From: Rhodococcus sp. HNM0563
GTDB taxonomy: Bacteria; Actinomycetota; Actinomycetes; Mycobacteriales; Mycobacteriaceae
DNA length: 64,000 bases
Direction: 5' to 3'
Assembly (NCBI RefSeq): GCF_012726195.1
Contig: NZ_JAASAF010000001.1
Coordinates: forward strand, 310,001-374,000
The notes beneath the pieces were generated by a model. That model was not told the origin of the DNA and searched no databases. It saw only the letters and a program-made list of their open reading frames with translations. This document shows positions 19,304 to 32,129 of the stretch, piece by piece; the first letter of the stretch is position 1; each line of letters opens with the position of its first letter. The position numbers and the translations under genes were made by a program.

Positions 19304-19349
19304 TACGGACATGCACCCCCTTCCGCCTGGAAGCGGGTGCATGTCTGTA
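19304..19349. terminator. Long hairpin terminator after nrdF
   Basis: ACATGCACCC (19309-19318) pairs with GGGTGCATGT (19335-19344); after one mismatch the stem continues with CTTCC/GGAAG around a GCCT loop, and outside it five more pairs including one G-U extend to 19304-19349. It separates nrdF from the convergent Nudix gene and probably acts in both directions. Confidence 0.8.
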
Positions 19350-19376
19350 ACGGTTGCAGGAGTCCCGAGGGGGCTG

Positions 19377-19853
19377 TCAGGGGGAGCGGAACCACGCTTC
19401 CCTGCGGTCCGCGAGCGCTTTCTCCAGGCGCAGGGCCGACGTTGTAGCGAGAGGCGTCGGCAACTCGTCCGGCGCGAACCACGCCACCTCGAGATTCTCG
19501 TCGTCGGCGACCCGGGCCGACCCACCGGTCGCGCGCATCACGAACGAGACGTCCAGATATTGCGCGACGTCTCCGTTGGGATAGGTGATCGGCTCGGTGA
19601 CGTCGACGCTCGTGAGCCGGAGAATCTCGGCGTCGACCCCGGTTTCCTCCGCCACTTCGCGGACCGCCGCAGCGGCCGGCTCCTCACCGGGCTCGAGAAT
19701 GCCCGACACCACCGCCCACTTGCCGTTGTCGGCGCGGCAGGTGAGCAGGACGCGCCCGTCATCGTCGAGGACGATTGCGCTCACCCCGGACAACCACAGC
19801 GGGTCATGGCCGACGTGAGTGCGGAGGGCAGCGACGAAATCAGGGATGGGCAT
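19377..19853 (-). CDS. Nudix hydrolase
   Basis: A 158-residue single-domain Nudix protein. The Nudix box runs from G51 to about residue 73 (GILEPGEEP, then REVAEETGV), complete with the GX5E and REXXEE metal-binding residues. Such proteins hydrolyse nucleoside diphosphates linked to another group; the substrate is not predictable here. It lies downstream of the HtaA-type gene on the same strand (19-bp gap), so it may be the third gene of that transcript. Confidence 0.9.
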   Translation of the reverse strand: MPIPDFVAALRTHVGHDPLWLSGVSAIVLDDDGRVLLTCRADNGKWAVVSGILEPGEEPAAAAVREVAEETGVDAEILRLTSVDVTEPITYPNGDVAQYLDVSFVMRATGGSARVADDENLEVAWFAPDELPTPLATTSALRLEKALADRREAWFRSP

Positions 19854-19872
19854 GCGTGTCTATCCGAACGCC

Positions 19873-20991
19873 TCAGAAGTGGAACGACACTGGGGAGGCG
19901 GTCTGCCCCGAGTACGGCAGCAGGACGGTCGGCTGCAGCGGCACCGCGAACTGGGCGGGAACATCGCTCCACTGGGTGCGTCCGCCCTCGGCCGGCGTAT
20001 CGAGGCGGGCCAGCGTGATCCGGCTCATCGAGTCGGTGCCGACCTGATCGCCGGTCGAGGACTCCGCGGTGAGGTAGGTGCCGTCGGTGGTGAACTCGAT
20101 CCACGGATTCGCGAGCGCGATCTCGAGTAGATGGAAGCGCGTGAACGACACAACGGTGCCGCGGTACTCGATGCGGCCGAGGCCCGTGGCGGTATCGATC
20201 CGTGCGTCGGAGAGTTCGAAGGTCATCGTCCCGTCGTCGCGGACCGAGGCGCCGTCGCTGCCGACGACCGAACCCTGCGTGGTTCCGGTGACGAGATCGC
20301 TGTATCCGGGTGCGAATCCCCACACGAGATCCGGGGACGGCGCAACCGGGGCATTCGGCCCGGGGGAGGGGTCGAAGTTCACCGGCACCGCAAGCTCCTG
20401 CTCGGCGTTGACAGCGTCGGCCGCTCCGAAGGTGTAGATGCCGTACCGGGCGTCGTCGGGAACGGTCTCGGGGGCGTCGATGGTGATCGTGGCCGTGAAC
20501 GATCCGTCGTCGGCGAGCGGAACCCATTGCTGCCGCACCGTGCGGCGCATGTCGAACGGACGATCCGGGACCTGGTTCAGTGCACGCTCCGACAACACCC
20601 ACGCGTTGGTGGAGCGCACCGTGGCGCGATTCTCGGTGGGAGCGGCCTCGGACGGCCGCCAGTGCTCGGAGAAACCGCCGAACGAGACGAACGTACCGTG
20701 CGGCACACCGGGCGGCACCGGCACCGGCAGCCCGCCGGTGCGGTTGGCCTCGGGGTCGAACCCGATACCGCGAACCACCACCGTGTCGCCCTCGTGGACG
20801 GGAGTGTCGCCGAGCGGAGTGATCCCGTCGGCAGCGAATACCTCGATGTCTGCTCGGACGGCAGGCTGGGCTGTTGCCGGCGTGATACCCAGCATGCCGA
20901 GGGTCAGTGCGCCCGCCAGGGTGATCCCGATCCGGTGGATACCTGCAGTGTTGTCAGTTCGACCTGCAGTGTTGTCAGTTCGAATAGCCAT
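19873..20991 (-). CDS. Secreted HtaA-domain protein, putative haem-binding
   Basis: A 372-residue exported protein. After an unusual start containing a tandem RTDNTAG repeat (residues 4-17), a hydrophobic signal core (20-38) ends at about TAQ (42). Residues 220-370 resemble the HtaA domain: [44 protein letters not shown] and ALANPWIEF; HtaA proteins bind haem at the surface of corynebacteria. Residues 45-200 look like a separate beta-rich Ig-like domain. There is no obvious C-terminal membrane anchor. The ATG lies inside the end of the fecB-like gene (17-base overlap), so translation is coupled. Haem binding is inference from the domain. Confidence 0.75.
   Translation of the reverse strand: MAIRTDNTAGRTDNTAGIHRIGITLAGALTLGMLGITPATAQPAVRADIEVFAADGITPLGDTPVHEGDTVVVRGIGFDPEANRTGGLPVPVPPGVPHGTFVSFGGFSEHWRPSEAAPTENRATVRSTNAWVLSERALNQVPDRPFDMRRTVRQQWVPLADDGSFTATITIDAPETVPDDARYGIYTFGAADAVNAEQELAVPVNFDPSPGPNAPVAPSPDLVWGFAPGYSDLVTGTTQGSVVGSDGASVRDDGTMTFELSDARIDTATGLGRIEYRGTVVSFTRFHLLEIALANPWIEFTTDGTYLTAESSTGDQVGTDSMSRITLARLDTPAEGGRTQWSDVPAQFAVPLQPTVLLPYSGQTASPVSFHF
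20941..20982. repeat. Tandem 21-bp direct repeat in the 5' end of the HtaA-type gene
   Basis: Two identical 21-bp copies (20941-20961 and 20962-20982) begin ACCTGCAGTGTTG. Being a multiple of three, they add RTDNTAG twice before the signal peptide core without breaking the frame, and also contribute to the last codons of the upstream gene. Confidence 0.9.
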
Positions 20992-22036
20992 TGAGTGAGT
21001 GCCTCAGATCTGTCAGTACTGCGTGGGCCGCGACCGGACCGGCCGTGGACCACACCTCGTCCGAGACGGAGAACAGCCGGTTGTCGGTGACAGCACCGAG
21101 ATCGAGCCACTCGTCCCGCTTCATGTATTCCGTACCCCGATCGAGGCCGTCCTGTCCGTCGAATCGGACGAAAATCACATCTCCGTCGGCGGGCGAAGGG
21201 TCCTCGGTGTCGACCGGTCGGTATGCGCGGCCGTCCTCGACTCCGAACCGCTGGGGGGCCGGTCTCTCGGCTCCCAGATCGGCAAGGACCTGACCGGGGA
21301 AGGATGCGGTGCCGTCGATGGTGGGTCCGTCGCTGGTGAAGCGGACGAGAGATGCTTGTGTCTGCGAGGAAGTGAGTTCGTTGCCGAGTTCACGCGCCGC
21401 CACCGAATATTCCTCGAGCACCTGGCGTGCCGCGCCCGACCGGCCGAGTGATTCGCCGACGCGCTCGAACTGTTGCCGCCAGAACACCTGGTCGGCCCCG
21501 ACTATTACGGTCGGCGCGACGGACGACAACGATTCGTAGAGCCCGGTGTCGGCCGATGCGCCGAGGATGAGATCCGGTTGAGCCTGCTCGACCGCAGCGA
21601 GATCGGGGGAGCCGGGCGAACCGACCGCAGGAATCTCCGCGACACCGGTTCCGAGGTAGTCGGGGCGCTCGTCCGGAGCGCTACTCACGCCTACGACACG
21701 TTCCCACAGACCCAGCGCGCACACCGCATCGAGCGAAGCCGCATCGAGAACGACGATCCGCTGCGGATCGTTCGGGACCTCGGACACACCGGCCGTGTGG
21801 ATGACCGCGTGTGTGCCATCGGCGGGCAGGCCCGGATCGGGGGAGCTCGGTAGTGCACACGCCGTCGTCGTGTCGCGTTCGATACCCACCACGGCGGCGC
21901 CTGCGATGCGAGTGGTGGTGCGCACGATCTCGGAGGCCGGGTCGTCGGCCGGAGCCGAACAGCCGGCGACCGTGAGGGCAGCCGTGGCGGCGGCGAGAGC
22001 GACGATGCGGACACGGTGCGCGGGCAATTCCACCAC
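20975..22036 (-). CDS. fecB: FecB-like iron/siderophore-binding lipoprotein
   Basis: A 353-residue lipoprotein with signal peptide and lipobox TVAGC (lipid Cys at 26). The body is a periplasmic-binding fold of the FecB/FepB type: [32 protein letters not shown] and the C-terminal [10 protein letters not shown]. The mature N-terminus is about 60 residues longer than in minimal family members and includes an extra cysteine (TTTACALP). In the mycobacterial order I recall, fecB likewise flanks ctaD divergently. It lacks neighbouring permease and ATPase genes, so it must work with transporters elsewhere or have another envelope role. GTG start with AGGA upstream. Confidence 0.85.
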   Translation of the reverse strand: MVELPAHRVRIVALAAATAALTVAGCSAPADDPASEIVRTTTRIAGAAVVGIERDTTTACALPSSPDPGLPADGTHAVIHTAGVSEVPNDPQRIVVLDAASLDAVCALGLWERVVGVSSAPDERPDYLGTGVAEIPAVGSPGSPDLAAVEQAQPDLILGASADTGLYESLSSVAPTVIVGADQVFWRQQFERVGESLGRSGAARQVLEEYSVAARELGNELTSSQTQASLVRFTSDGPTIDGTASFPGQVLADLGAERPAPQRFGVEDGRAYRPVDTEDPSPADGDVIFVRFDGQDGLDRGTEYMKRDEWLDLGAVTDNRLFSVSDEVWSTAGPVAAHAVLTDLRHSLNGYSN

Positions 22037-22145
22037 TTCCTGTAGAGGGGACGAATCAGGCTATCGCTTGTGTAGATCGGCCCCGGCGATCCTGCCACAG
22101 CGGGCCGCGTCGAGAACGGCGCTCTACGCGGGCACTTCTCTGGAA

Positions 22146-22161
22146 AGTGATGTGCGTCACT
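22146..22161. promoter_or_regulatory. CRP/GlxR-like site in the fecB-ctaD gap
   Basis: AGTGATGTGCGTCACT has the symmetric GTGA-N6-TCAC core of CRP-family sites and differs from the full TGTGA-N6-TCACA only at the outermost base of each arm. It lies in the 320-bp divergent promoter region of fecB and ctaD, 196 bp before the ctaD start. GlxR and mycobacterial CRP are known to act on respiratory genes, so control of ctaD is a reasonable inference. Confidence 0.55.
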
Positions 22162-22186
22162 CGGGGTGCATCGCGTGCTGGACGCG

Positions 22187-22210
22187 GCGATTCGCTCATG
22201 TGCGAATCGC
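22187..22210. promoter_or_regulatory. Perfect inverted repeat in the fecB-ctaD gap
   Basis: GCGATTCGC and GCGAATCGC are 9-bp perfect arms around TCATGT. It lies 26 bp downstream of the CRP-like site and 147 bp upstream of ctaD. It could be a regulator site or a hairpin in the ctaD leader. Apart from these two elements the 320-bp gap shows no gene. Confidence 0.5.
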
Positions 22211-22356
22211 GGGTTCAGCGGTAGTGTGGCGGCCGAGTACGACAGCGAGTAGGACCCGGTTAACGAGTGGTGCGCGCACGGTCTACGATTCGATGAGCGC
22301 AAGCCAGAGAGACCGTTCGCCTCCAGCCCGAGTCGAGCGCGCATTCAGGAGGATTA

Positions 22357-26298
<3,942 letters not shown>

Positions 26299-26338
26299 CC
26301 AGGCACCGTCCTGCCCGAAACCCTCGCTGCCTCGCTGG

Positions 26339-28489
26339 TCAGTTCTCGGCCCGGAACACCAGTACGGTCGGTCCCGTCAGCGAGAACGACGACCCCACGC
26401 GGTACGCGGCCGAATCGATCGGACGGCCATCGGACGTGGAGGAATCGAACACACACCGGATGTCGCCGTGGTACCACTCGGGGCTTGCCAACGTCACCGC
26501 CATCGAGTCGCCGGCGTGCAGGACGAACAGGCCGCTGGTGTCCGGAAGAGGTCTGCCCGTCGACGACATCGTCGCCAGGCCCGATCCGTCCAGCCACGCC
26601 TGCACTGTGTGACGGCCGTCGTCGTGCCAGTCGGCATCCTGTAGTTCGTTGCCATCGCCCCCGAACCACACGAGGTCGGGATAACCGACCGTGCGGGCCC
26701 GGCCTTCGAAGAATCGACGTTGCCGGAGCACGGGCACTCTGCGCCGTAGTTCCAACAGGAAACGAACGAACTCGATCCGTTCGTGGTCGGCGCGTTCCCA
26801 GTCGAGCGGCCACGCCTCGGACACCGGCGTCCCGGCGGGGACACAGTACGCGTTGTTGTTGCCGCGCTGGGTGTGGCCGAACTCGTCGCCCGCGAGGAGC
26901 AGGGGAGTGCCCGCCGACAGCAGCAATGTGGCGAGCAGGGCACGGACGTGTCGAGCGCGCGCGGTGAGGATCGCGACGTTGTCGGTCGGCCCTTCGATGC
27001 CGTGGTTCACCGACTCGTTGTGGTCGGAACCGTCCCGGCCCTCCTCACCGTTCGCGGCATTGTGTTTGCGAGTGAACGAGACTGCGTCGGCGACGGTGAA
27101 CCCGTCGTGGGCGGTGACGAAATTGATCGACGACGACGGCCGGCGGCCGGAATGCCGATACAGGTCCTCCGAGCCCGTCAGGCGAGTGGCGATCTCACGC
27201 ACTCCGGAACGTCGCGCCCAGAAGCGTCGGGTTGCGTCGCGGTAGCGATCGTTCCACTCGGACCATTGGACACCGAACCGGCCGAGCTGATAGCCCTCGG
27301 ACGTCGCATCCCACGGTTCCGCGATGAGTTTGCATTCGGTGAGCACCGGGTCGGTGGTGATGGCGGTGAACAATGCGGCGCGGGCGTCGAACGCACCGCC
27401 GTGCGGGCGTCCCAGGGCACTCGCGAGATCGAACCGGAAACCGTCCACGCCCATGTCCGCTGCCCAATAGCGAAGGCTGTCGCAGATCATCCGCACCGTG
27501 ATCGGCGACGTGCCGTCGACTGTGTTGCCGCAGCCGGTCAGATCGATATCGTGGCCGGTGTCGTTCAAAAGGTAGTACCCGGGAGCATCGAGCCCGCGCC
27601 ACGACAAGTTCGGCCCGGCCACCGACCACTCGCACGTGTGGTTGAAGACGACGTCGAGGATCACCTCGATCCCGGCGTCGTGCAGCGCCGTGACCATCGT
27701 GCGGAACTCTGCGATCTCGTTGCCGGGTACCGCGGCGTAGCCGGGGTGCGGCGCGAAGAACGACGCGGTCGAATACCCCCAGTGATTGCGCATTCCCCTG
27801 GCCCGCACCAAAGGTTCGGTGACGAATGCATGCACTGGCAGGAGTTCGACCGCGGTGACACCCAGGTGTACGAGGTGGTCGATCACCGTCGGGTGCGCCA
27901 ACCCGAGATAGGTACCCCGCAGCGCGTTCGGTACGCCGGGATGTGCGGCCGAATACGAACCGACGTGCAATTCGTAGATGACGGTGTCCTCCCACGGGAT
28001 GCGTGGTCGGCGATGCTGTGCTGCCTCGGGCGAGGCAGCCGAGGTGACGACCGACAAGGGCGTGTGCCCGAGCGAATCGACACAGGACATCGAGCCGAAC
28101 GGGTCGTCGTCGTACGCGAGCAATCGCCCGGTGTCGCCGACATCGCCTCCGGTGACCTGTCGGCCCCACGGGTCGAGCAGGATCTTGTGCGGATTGGTTC
28201 GCAGGCCGGCGCGGGGGTTCCAGGGCCCGTGCGCGCGATAGCCGTACCTGCAGCCCGGACCGACATCGGGGATCGTGCCGTGCCAGATACCGAACGTGCG
28301 GTCGGGCAGGTCGACGCGACGTTCCCGACCGTCGTCGCCGATCAGACAGACCTGCACGCGGTCGCACTGCGGAGCGTGGACAGCGAAGTGAGTACCCCCG
28401 TCGCCCGGTGCTGCGCCGAGGGGAAACGGTGATCGATCGGCCTCGGCCGTGCGATCGGCAGAGGCGTGCACACGAGTGGATGACGACAC
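26339..28489 (-). CDS. glgX: Glycogen debranching enzyme GlgX
   Basis: An isoamylase-type GH13 enzyme that cuts alpha-1,6 branches of glycogen. From GTG 28489 it has 716 residues. It shows a CBM48 domain (about 20-110, FAVHAPQCDRVQVCL), the GH13 barrel with VILDVVFNHTCE, VDGFRFDLASALGR (nucleophile Asp), CKLIAEPWD (acid/base Glu) and FVTAHDGFT (transition-state Asp), and a C-terminal beta domain. A start at 28549 would overlap the divergent ABC gene. glgX and the Pth2 gene interrupt the serB-ABC adjacency that I recall in mycobacteria. A separate alpha-glucan operon lies 9 kb to the right. Confidence 0.93.
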   Translation of the reverse strand: MSSSTRVHASADRTAEADRSPFPLGAAPGDGGTHFAVHAPQCDRVQVCLIGDDGRERRVDLPDRTFGIWHGTIPDVGPGCRYGYRAHGPWNPRAGLRTNPHKILLDPWGRQVTGGDVGDTGRLLAYDDDPFGSMSCVDSLGHTPLSVVTSAASPEAAQHRRPRIPWEDTVIYELHVGSYSAAHPGVPNALRGTYLGLAHPTVIDHLVHLGVTAVELLPVHAFVTEPLVRARGMRNHWGYSTASFFAPHPGYAAVPGNEIAEFRTMVTALHDAGIEVILDVVFNHTCEWSVAGPNLSWRGLDAPGYYLLNDTGHDIDLTGCGNTVDGTSPITVRMICDSLRYWAADMGVDGFRFDLASALGRPHGGAFDARAALFTAITTDPVLTECKLIAEPWDATSEGYQLGRFGVQWSEWNDRYRDATRRFWARRSGVREIATRLTGSEDLYRHSGRRPSSSINFVTAHDGFTVADAVSFTRKHNAANGEEGRDGSDHNESVNHGIEGPTDNVAILTARARHVRALLATLLLSAGTPLLLAGDEFGHTQRGNNNAYCVPAGTPVSEAWPLDWERADHERIEFVRFLLELRRRVPVLRQRRFFEGRARTVGYPDLVWFGGDGNELQDADWHDDGRHTVQAWLDGSGLATMSSTGRPLPDTSGLFVLHAGDSMAVTLASPEWYHGDIRCVFDSSTSDGRPIDSAAYRVGSSFSLTGPTVLVFRAEN

Positions 28490-28531
28490 GAAGGAGATCC
28501 TGCCGTGTCCCGCCCGGGGACGTGAGCGAAG

Positions 28532-29365
28532 ATGGACGGCGTGGCACAACCTGATCCCGATCTGCTCATCGAATTCGAAGATGTTTTGGTGCGGCGAGGA
28601 GGAAACGTCCTCGTCGGCCCCGTGACCTGGAAGGTGGAACTCGACGAGCGTTGGGTGGTGCTCGGTCCGAACGGCGCAGGTAAGACATCATTGCTGCGTG
28701 TCGCCGCTGCCGAGGACTTCCCGACCTCCGGTACCGCGCACGTGCTGGCCGAGACATTCGGCCGCACCGACCTGTCGGAGCTGCGGCCTCGCATCGGACT
28801 GTCGTCGTCGGCACTCGCCAATCGCGTCCCTCGCGACGAGTTGGTGGTCGATCTGGTGATCTCCGCCGGATACGGTGTGCTCGGCCGGTGGCGGGAGAAG
28901 TACGACGACATCGACACCTCGCGTGCGGTCGAAATGCTCGAGAGCCTCGGCGCCGAGCATCTGGCTCAGCGCACATACGGAACCCTCTCCGAGGGGGAGC
29001 GCAAGCGGGTGCTGATCGCGCGGGCGCTCATGACCGATCCGGAACTGCTGCTGCTCGACGAACCTGCCGCAGGCCTGGACCTCGGCGGACGTGAGGAACT
29101 GGTGGCGCGGCTCGCGACACTCGCCGCCGACCCGGACGCGCCTGCGACAGTCCTGATCACCCACCATGTCGAGGAGATCCCGCCGGGCTTCACCCACGCG
29201 ATGCTGCTCAAGGAGGGCGGTGTGGTCGCGCAGGGCCTGATCGACGATGTGATCACTGCGGAGAATCTGAGCGCTGCCTTCAGCCAGTCGATCACTTTGG
29301 ACAAGGCCGACGACCGCTTCTTCGCTCGCCGCACGAGCGAACCGGGGCGGCACCGCCGCGGGTGA
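28532..29365 (+). CDS. ABC transporter ATP-binding protein, stand-alone
   Basis: A 277-residue ABC ATPase with intact Walker A GPNGAGKTS, signature LSEGERKRV and Walker B LLLLDEPAAGLD, then the H-loop THHVEE. No permease gene is adjacent. Its neighbours (serB on one side, Nudix and enoyl-CoA hydratase on the other) match the mycobacterial position of Rv3041c, an orphan ATPase of unknown transport partner. Start ATG 28532; GTG 28541 is an alternative three codons later. Confidence 0.88.
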   Translation: MDGVAQPDPDLLIEFEDVLVRRGGNVLVGPVTWKVELDERWVVLGPNGAGKTSLLRVAAAEDFPTSGTAHVLAETFGRTDLSELRPRIGLSSSALANRVPRDELVVDLVISAGYGVLGRWREKYDDIDTSRAVEMLESLGAEHLAQRTYGTLSEGERKRVLIARALMTDPELLLLDEPAAGLDLGGREELVARLATLAADPDAPATVLITHHVEEIPPGFTHAMLLKEGGVVAQGLIDDVITAENLSAAFSQSITLDKADDRFFARRTSEPGRHRRG

Positions 29366-29408
29366 TACAGGGCGGGTTCGTACAGGCCTGATCGATTAGG
29401 CTCCGAGC

Positions 29409-30245
29409 ATGGCTAACGAACGCTCGGCAACCACCTTCGACCCCGAATCCGTGCCGGTGAAGGACGCGTCCACCGTCATGCTCGTCCGTGACTCGGCACG
29501 GGGGGTCGAAGTCTTCCTCCTGCAGCGTGTCGTGGGAATGGACTTCGCAGGCGGCATGACCGTGTTTCCCGGCGGCGGCGTCGACCGCAGTGACAGCGAG
29601 GTGTCGCTGCGGTGGACAGGGCCCGATGTGGACTGGTGGGCGCGACGCTTCGACGTCACGCAGGCACGGGCGCAGGCACTTGTGCTGGCCGCGGTTCGTG
29701 AGACCTTCGAAGAGTGCGGTGTTCTCCTGGCAGGCGAGGACCCCGATTCGGTGATCGCCGACACCACCTCCCACGCGCAGGCACGCGCGCAACTCGAAGC
29801 ACGCGAACTGTCGTTCGGTGATTTCCTCACCCGAGAAGGACTTGTCCTGCGCGCAGACCTGCTGCGCCCGTGGGCGCGCTGGGTCACACCGTTGGGGGAG
29901 CGTCGCCGCTACGACACGCACTTCTTCGTGGCTGCCGCGCCGGACGGACAGAACGCCGACGGCCAGACCAGCGAGGCGGAGCGAGTGCTCTGGCAGACTC
30001 CCGCTGAGGCGCTGGAGCACTGGAGATCCGGTCGGTCGGTGCTGCTTCCCCCCACCTGGTCTCAGCTCACCGAGCTGTCGAAGTGCGCCTCGGTCGCCGA
30101 AATCCTGGCGGCCGAACCGGAGATTCCCACGATCCTGCCTGTCATGAGCCGGACCGACGCCGGAATCCACATCGCGTTCGACGGCGATGAGGGCTACTAC
30201 GAGGGAGGCGGCCCACACCCCTGGGCGAATCGCAGTGACATCTGA
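29409..30245 (+). CDS. Large Nudix-like hydrolase
   Basis: A 278-residue protein of the long Nudix group. The Nudix box is split: GGMTVFPGGGVDRSD (48-62) provides the first part and, after about 30 residues of insertion, AAVRETFEECGVLL carries the REXXEE residues. This resembles human NUDT19/RP2p and the recalled Rv3040c, some of which act on CoA derivatives. That would suit the enoyl-CoA hydratase gene just downstream, but is inference. The 3' end, including the stop codon, is part of a tandem 26-bp duplication. Confidence 0.82.
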   Translation: MANERSATTFDPESVPVKDASTVMLVRDSARGVEVFLLQRVVGMDFAGGMTVFPGGGVDRSDSEVSLRWTGPDVDWWARRFDVTQARAQALVLAAVRETFEECGVLLAGEDPDSVIADTTSHAQARAQLEARELSFGDFLTREGLVLRADLLRPWARWVTPLGERRRYDTHFFVAAAPDGQNADGQTSEAERVLWQTPAEALEHWRSGRSVLLPPTWSQLTELSKCASVAEILAAEPEIPTILPVMSRTDAGIHIAFDGDEGYYEGGGPHPWANRSDI

Positions 30246-30285
30246 CTCGGCTCGCCGAGGACGACATCTGACTCGGCTCGCCGAG
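30237..30285. repeat. Tandem repeat with internal hairpin at the end of the Nudix gene
   Basis: Two identical 23-bp copies (30237-30259 and 30263-30285, period 26 bp) begin GACATCTGACTCGG. The first contains the Nudix stop codon. Each copy includes CTCGG-CTCG-CCGAG, a 5-bp stem, so the duplicated unit doubles a small hairpin in the gap before the enoyl-CoA hydratase gene. Confidence 0.85.
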
Positions 30286-30318
30286 ACGGCGCCTGCGACG
30301 ACCTCTAGGCTGGGGCAC

Positions 30319-31098
30319 ATGGCTGAATTCGTGACACTCGAGGTTTCCGACGGCATCGGCACGATCCGACTGGACCGCCCCCCGATGAATGCCCTGAACC
30401 GGCAGGTCCAGGAGGAGATCCGGGACGCCGCGCGCGAAGCTACCGTGCGCGACGACGTCAAGGCCGTGATCGTGTACGGCGGCGAGAAGGTCTTCGCCGC
30501 CGGCGCCGACATCAAGGAGATGGCCGACCTGAGTTACGTGCAGATGAGCAAGATCATCGAGGATCTGCAGTCCGCGCTCGGGGCCGTCGCCGACATCCCC
30601 AAACCCACGGTCGCGGCGCTCACCGGGTACGCACTCGGTGGCGGACTCGAGCTGGCACTCGGCGCGGATCGCCGTATCGCCGGCGACAACGTCAAGGTCG
30701 GCACCCCCGAGGTGCTGCTCGGAATCATCCCGGGCGGCGGTGGAACCCAGCGACTGGCGCGTCTCGTCGGACCGTCGAAGGCCAAGGACATCGTCTTCAC
30801 CGGCCGCTTCGTAGGAGCCGACGAGGCCCTCTCGATGGGGCTCGTCGACGAGGTCGTTGCACCCGATGCCGTCTACGATGCCGCACGCACGTGGGCCGCG
30901 CAGTTCACCAAGGGCGCAGGCCGCGCGCTTGCTGCAGCGAAAGCTGCGATCGATCAGGGATTGGAGACCGATCTCGACACCGGTCTGAAGATCGAGCAGC
31001 ACGTCTTCGCGGGCCTGTTCGCCACCGAAGACCGTACGATCGGTATGAAGTCGTTCATCGAGAACGGGCCGGGTAAGGCCGAATTCCTCGGTAAGTAA
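30319..31098 (+). CDS. Enoyl-CoA hydratase/isomerase family protein (EchA17-like)
   Basis: The 259-residue crotonase-fold enzyme starts at ATG 30319 (MAEFVTLEV). It contains the oxyanion-hole strands AGADIKEM and ALGGGLELALGADRRIAG, and EVLLGIIPGGGGTQRLARL, with the two glutamates expected of a hydratase. By position and sequence it corresponds to what I recall as EchA17 in M. tuberculosis, which hydrates enoyl-CoA in beta-oxidation. An upstream in-frame start (30187) would lie inside the Nudix gene and the repeat. Confidence 0.92.
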   Translation: MAEFVTLEVSDGIGTIRLDRPPMNALNRQVQEEIRDAAREATVRDDVKAVIVYGGEKVFAAGADIKEMADLSYVQMSKIIEDLQSALGAVADIPKPTVAALTGYALGGGLELALGADRRIAGDNVKVGTPEVLLGIIPGGGGTQRLARLVGPSKAKDIVFTGRFVGADEALSMGLVDEVVAPDAVYDAARTWAAQFTKGAGRALAAAKAAIDQGLETDLDTGLKIEQHVFAGLFATEDRTIGMKSFIENGPGKAEFLGK

Positions 31099-31151
31099 AG
31101 TGCTGGGACGGACCACTTGTCGAGAGCTTACTGCCGGGTAGGATCTGCGTC

Positions 31152-32129
31152 ATGACTGCAAGCAGGACCGACGGGACCGATCCCGCGCCGAACCCGCACG
31201 CCACCGCCGAGCAGGTCGCGGCTGCTCTCGAGGACTCCAAGCTCGCTCAGGTGCTCTATCACGACTGGGAAGCCGAGACCTACGACGAGAAATGGTCGAT
31301 CTCCTACGACGAACGATGCATCGACTACGCTCGCGGTCGCTTCGACCTTGCGGCCGGTGAGCAGCAATTGCCGTACGAGCGCGCACTGGAACTCGGGTGC
31401 GGCACCGGCTTCTTCCTGCTCAATCTCATGCAGGGCGGGGTCGCGAAGAGCGGGTCGGTGACCGATCTGTCGCCCGGCATGGTCAAGGTTGCGCTGCGCA
31501 ACGCGGAGAACCTGGGCCTCGACGTCGACGGCCGCGTTGCCGATGCCGAAACCATTCCCTACGAGGACGACACCTTCGACCTCGTCGTCGGCCACGCGGT
31601 GCTGCACCACATCCCCGACGTCGAGCAGTCGCTGCGCGAGGTGCTGCGTGTGCTCAAGCCGGGCGGACGTTTCGTCTTCGCGGGCGAGCCCAGCACCGTC
31701 GGCAATTTCTACGCGCGGTGGCTCGGTCGCATCACGTGGGAGGCGACCACGACCATTACCAAGCTGCCGTTCCTGAGCGACTGGCGCCGCCCGCAGACCG
31801 AACTCGACGAGTCCTCGCGCGCCGCTGCGCTCGAAGCGGTCGTCGACCTGCACACGTTCGACCCCGCGGATCTCGAGAAACTTGCCACTTCGGCGGGTGC
31901 GGTCGAGGTCCAAGCGTCGAGTGAAGAATTCGCGGCTGCACTGCTCGGTTGGCCGGTCCGCACGTTCGAAGCGGCGGTCCCCGAGGAGAAGCTCGGCTGG
32001 AATTGGGCCAAGTTCGCATTCGGCGGCTGGAAGACCCTCAGCTGGGTCGACGAGAACGTGCTCAAGCATGTGGTGCCGCGCAACTTCTTCTACAACGTGA
32101 TGATCACCGGCGTGAAGCCCGGCAAGTAG
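31152..32129 (+). CDS. Class I SAM-dependent methyltransferase
   Basis: A 325-residue methyltransferase with SAM-binding motif I ALELGCGTGFFLL, motif II-like VTDLSPGMVKVA and the post-I DLVVGHAVLHHIPD, followed by VLKPGGRFVFAGEP. The substrate is unknown. The C-terminal 100 residues (WNWAKFAFGGWKTLSWVDENVLK) are Trp-rich and amphipathic, possibly membrane-associated, which would fit a lipid or cell-wall substrate, but this is only inference. Adjacent, without spacing, to another methyltransferase-like gene, as in the recalled Rv3038c-Rv3037c pair. Confidence 0.88.
   Translation: MTASRTDGTDPAPNPHATAEQVAAALEDSKLAQVLYHDWEAETYDEKWSISYDERCIDYARGRFDLAAGEQQLPYERALELGCGTGFFLLNLMQGGVAKSGSVTDLSPGMVKVALRNAENLGLDVDGRVADAETIPYEDDTFDLVVGHAVLHHIPDVEQSLREVLRVLKPGGRFVFAGEPSTVGNFYARWLGRITWEATTTITKLPFLSDWRRPQTELDESSRAAALEAVVDLHTFDPADLEKLATSAGAVEVQASSEEFAAALLGWPVRTFEAAVPEEKLGWNWAKFAFGGWKTLSWVDENVLKHVVPRNFFYNVMITGVKPGK

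Noticed and set aside
26783-28432. Open frame of about 550 codons antisense to glgX
   Set aside because: It lies wholly within glgX, which has complete GH13 motifs; the antisense product has no start context or domain.
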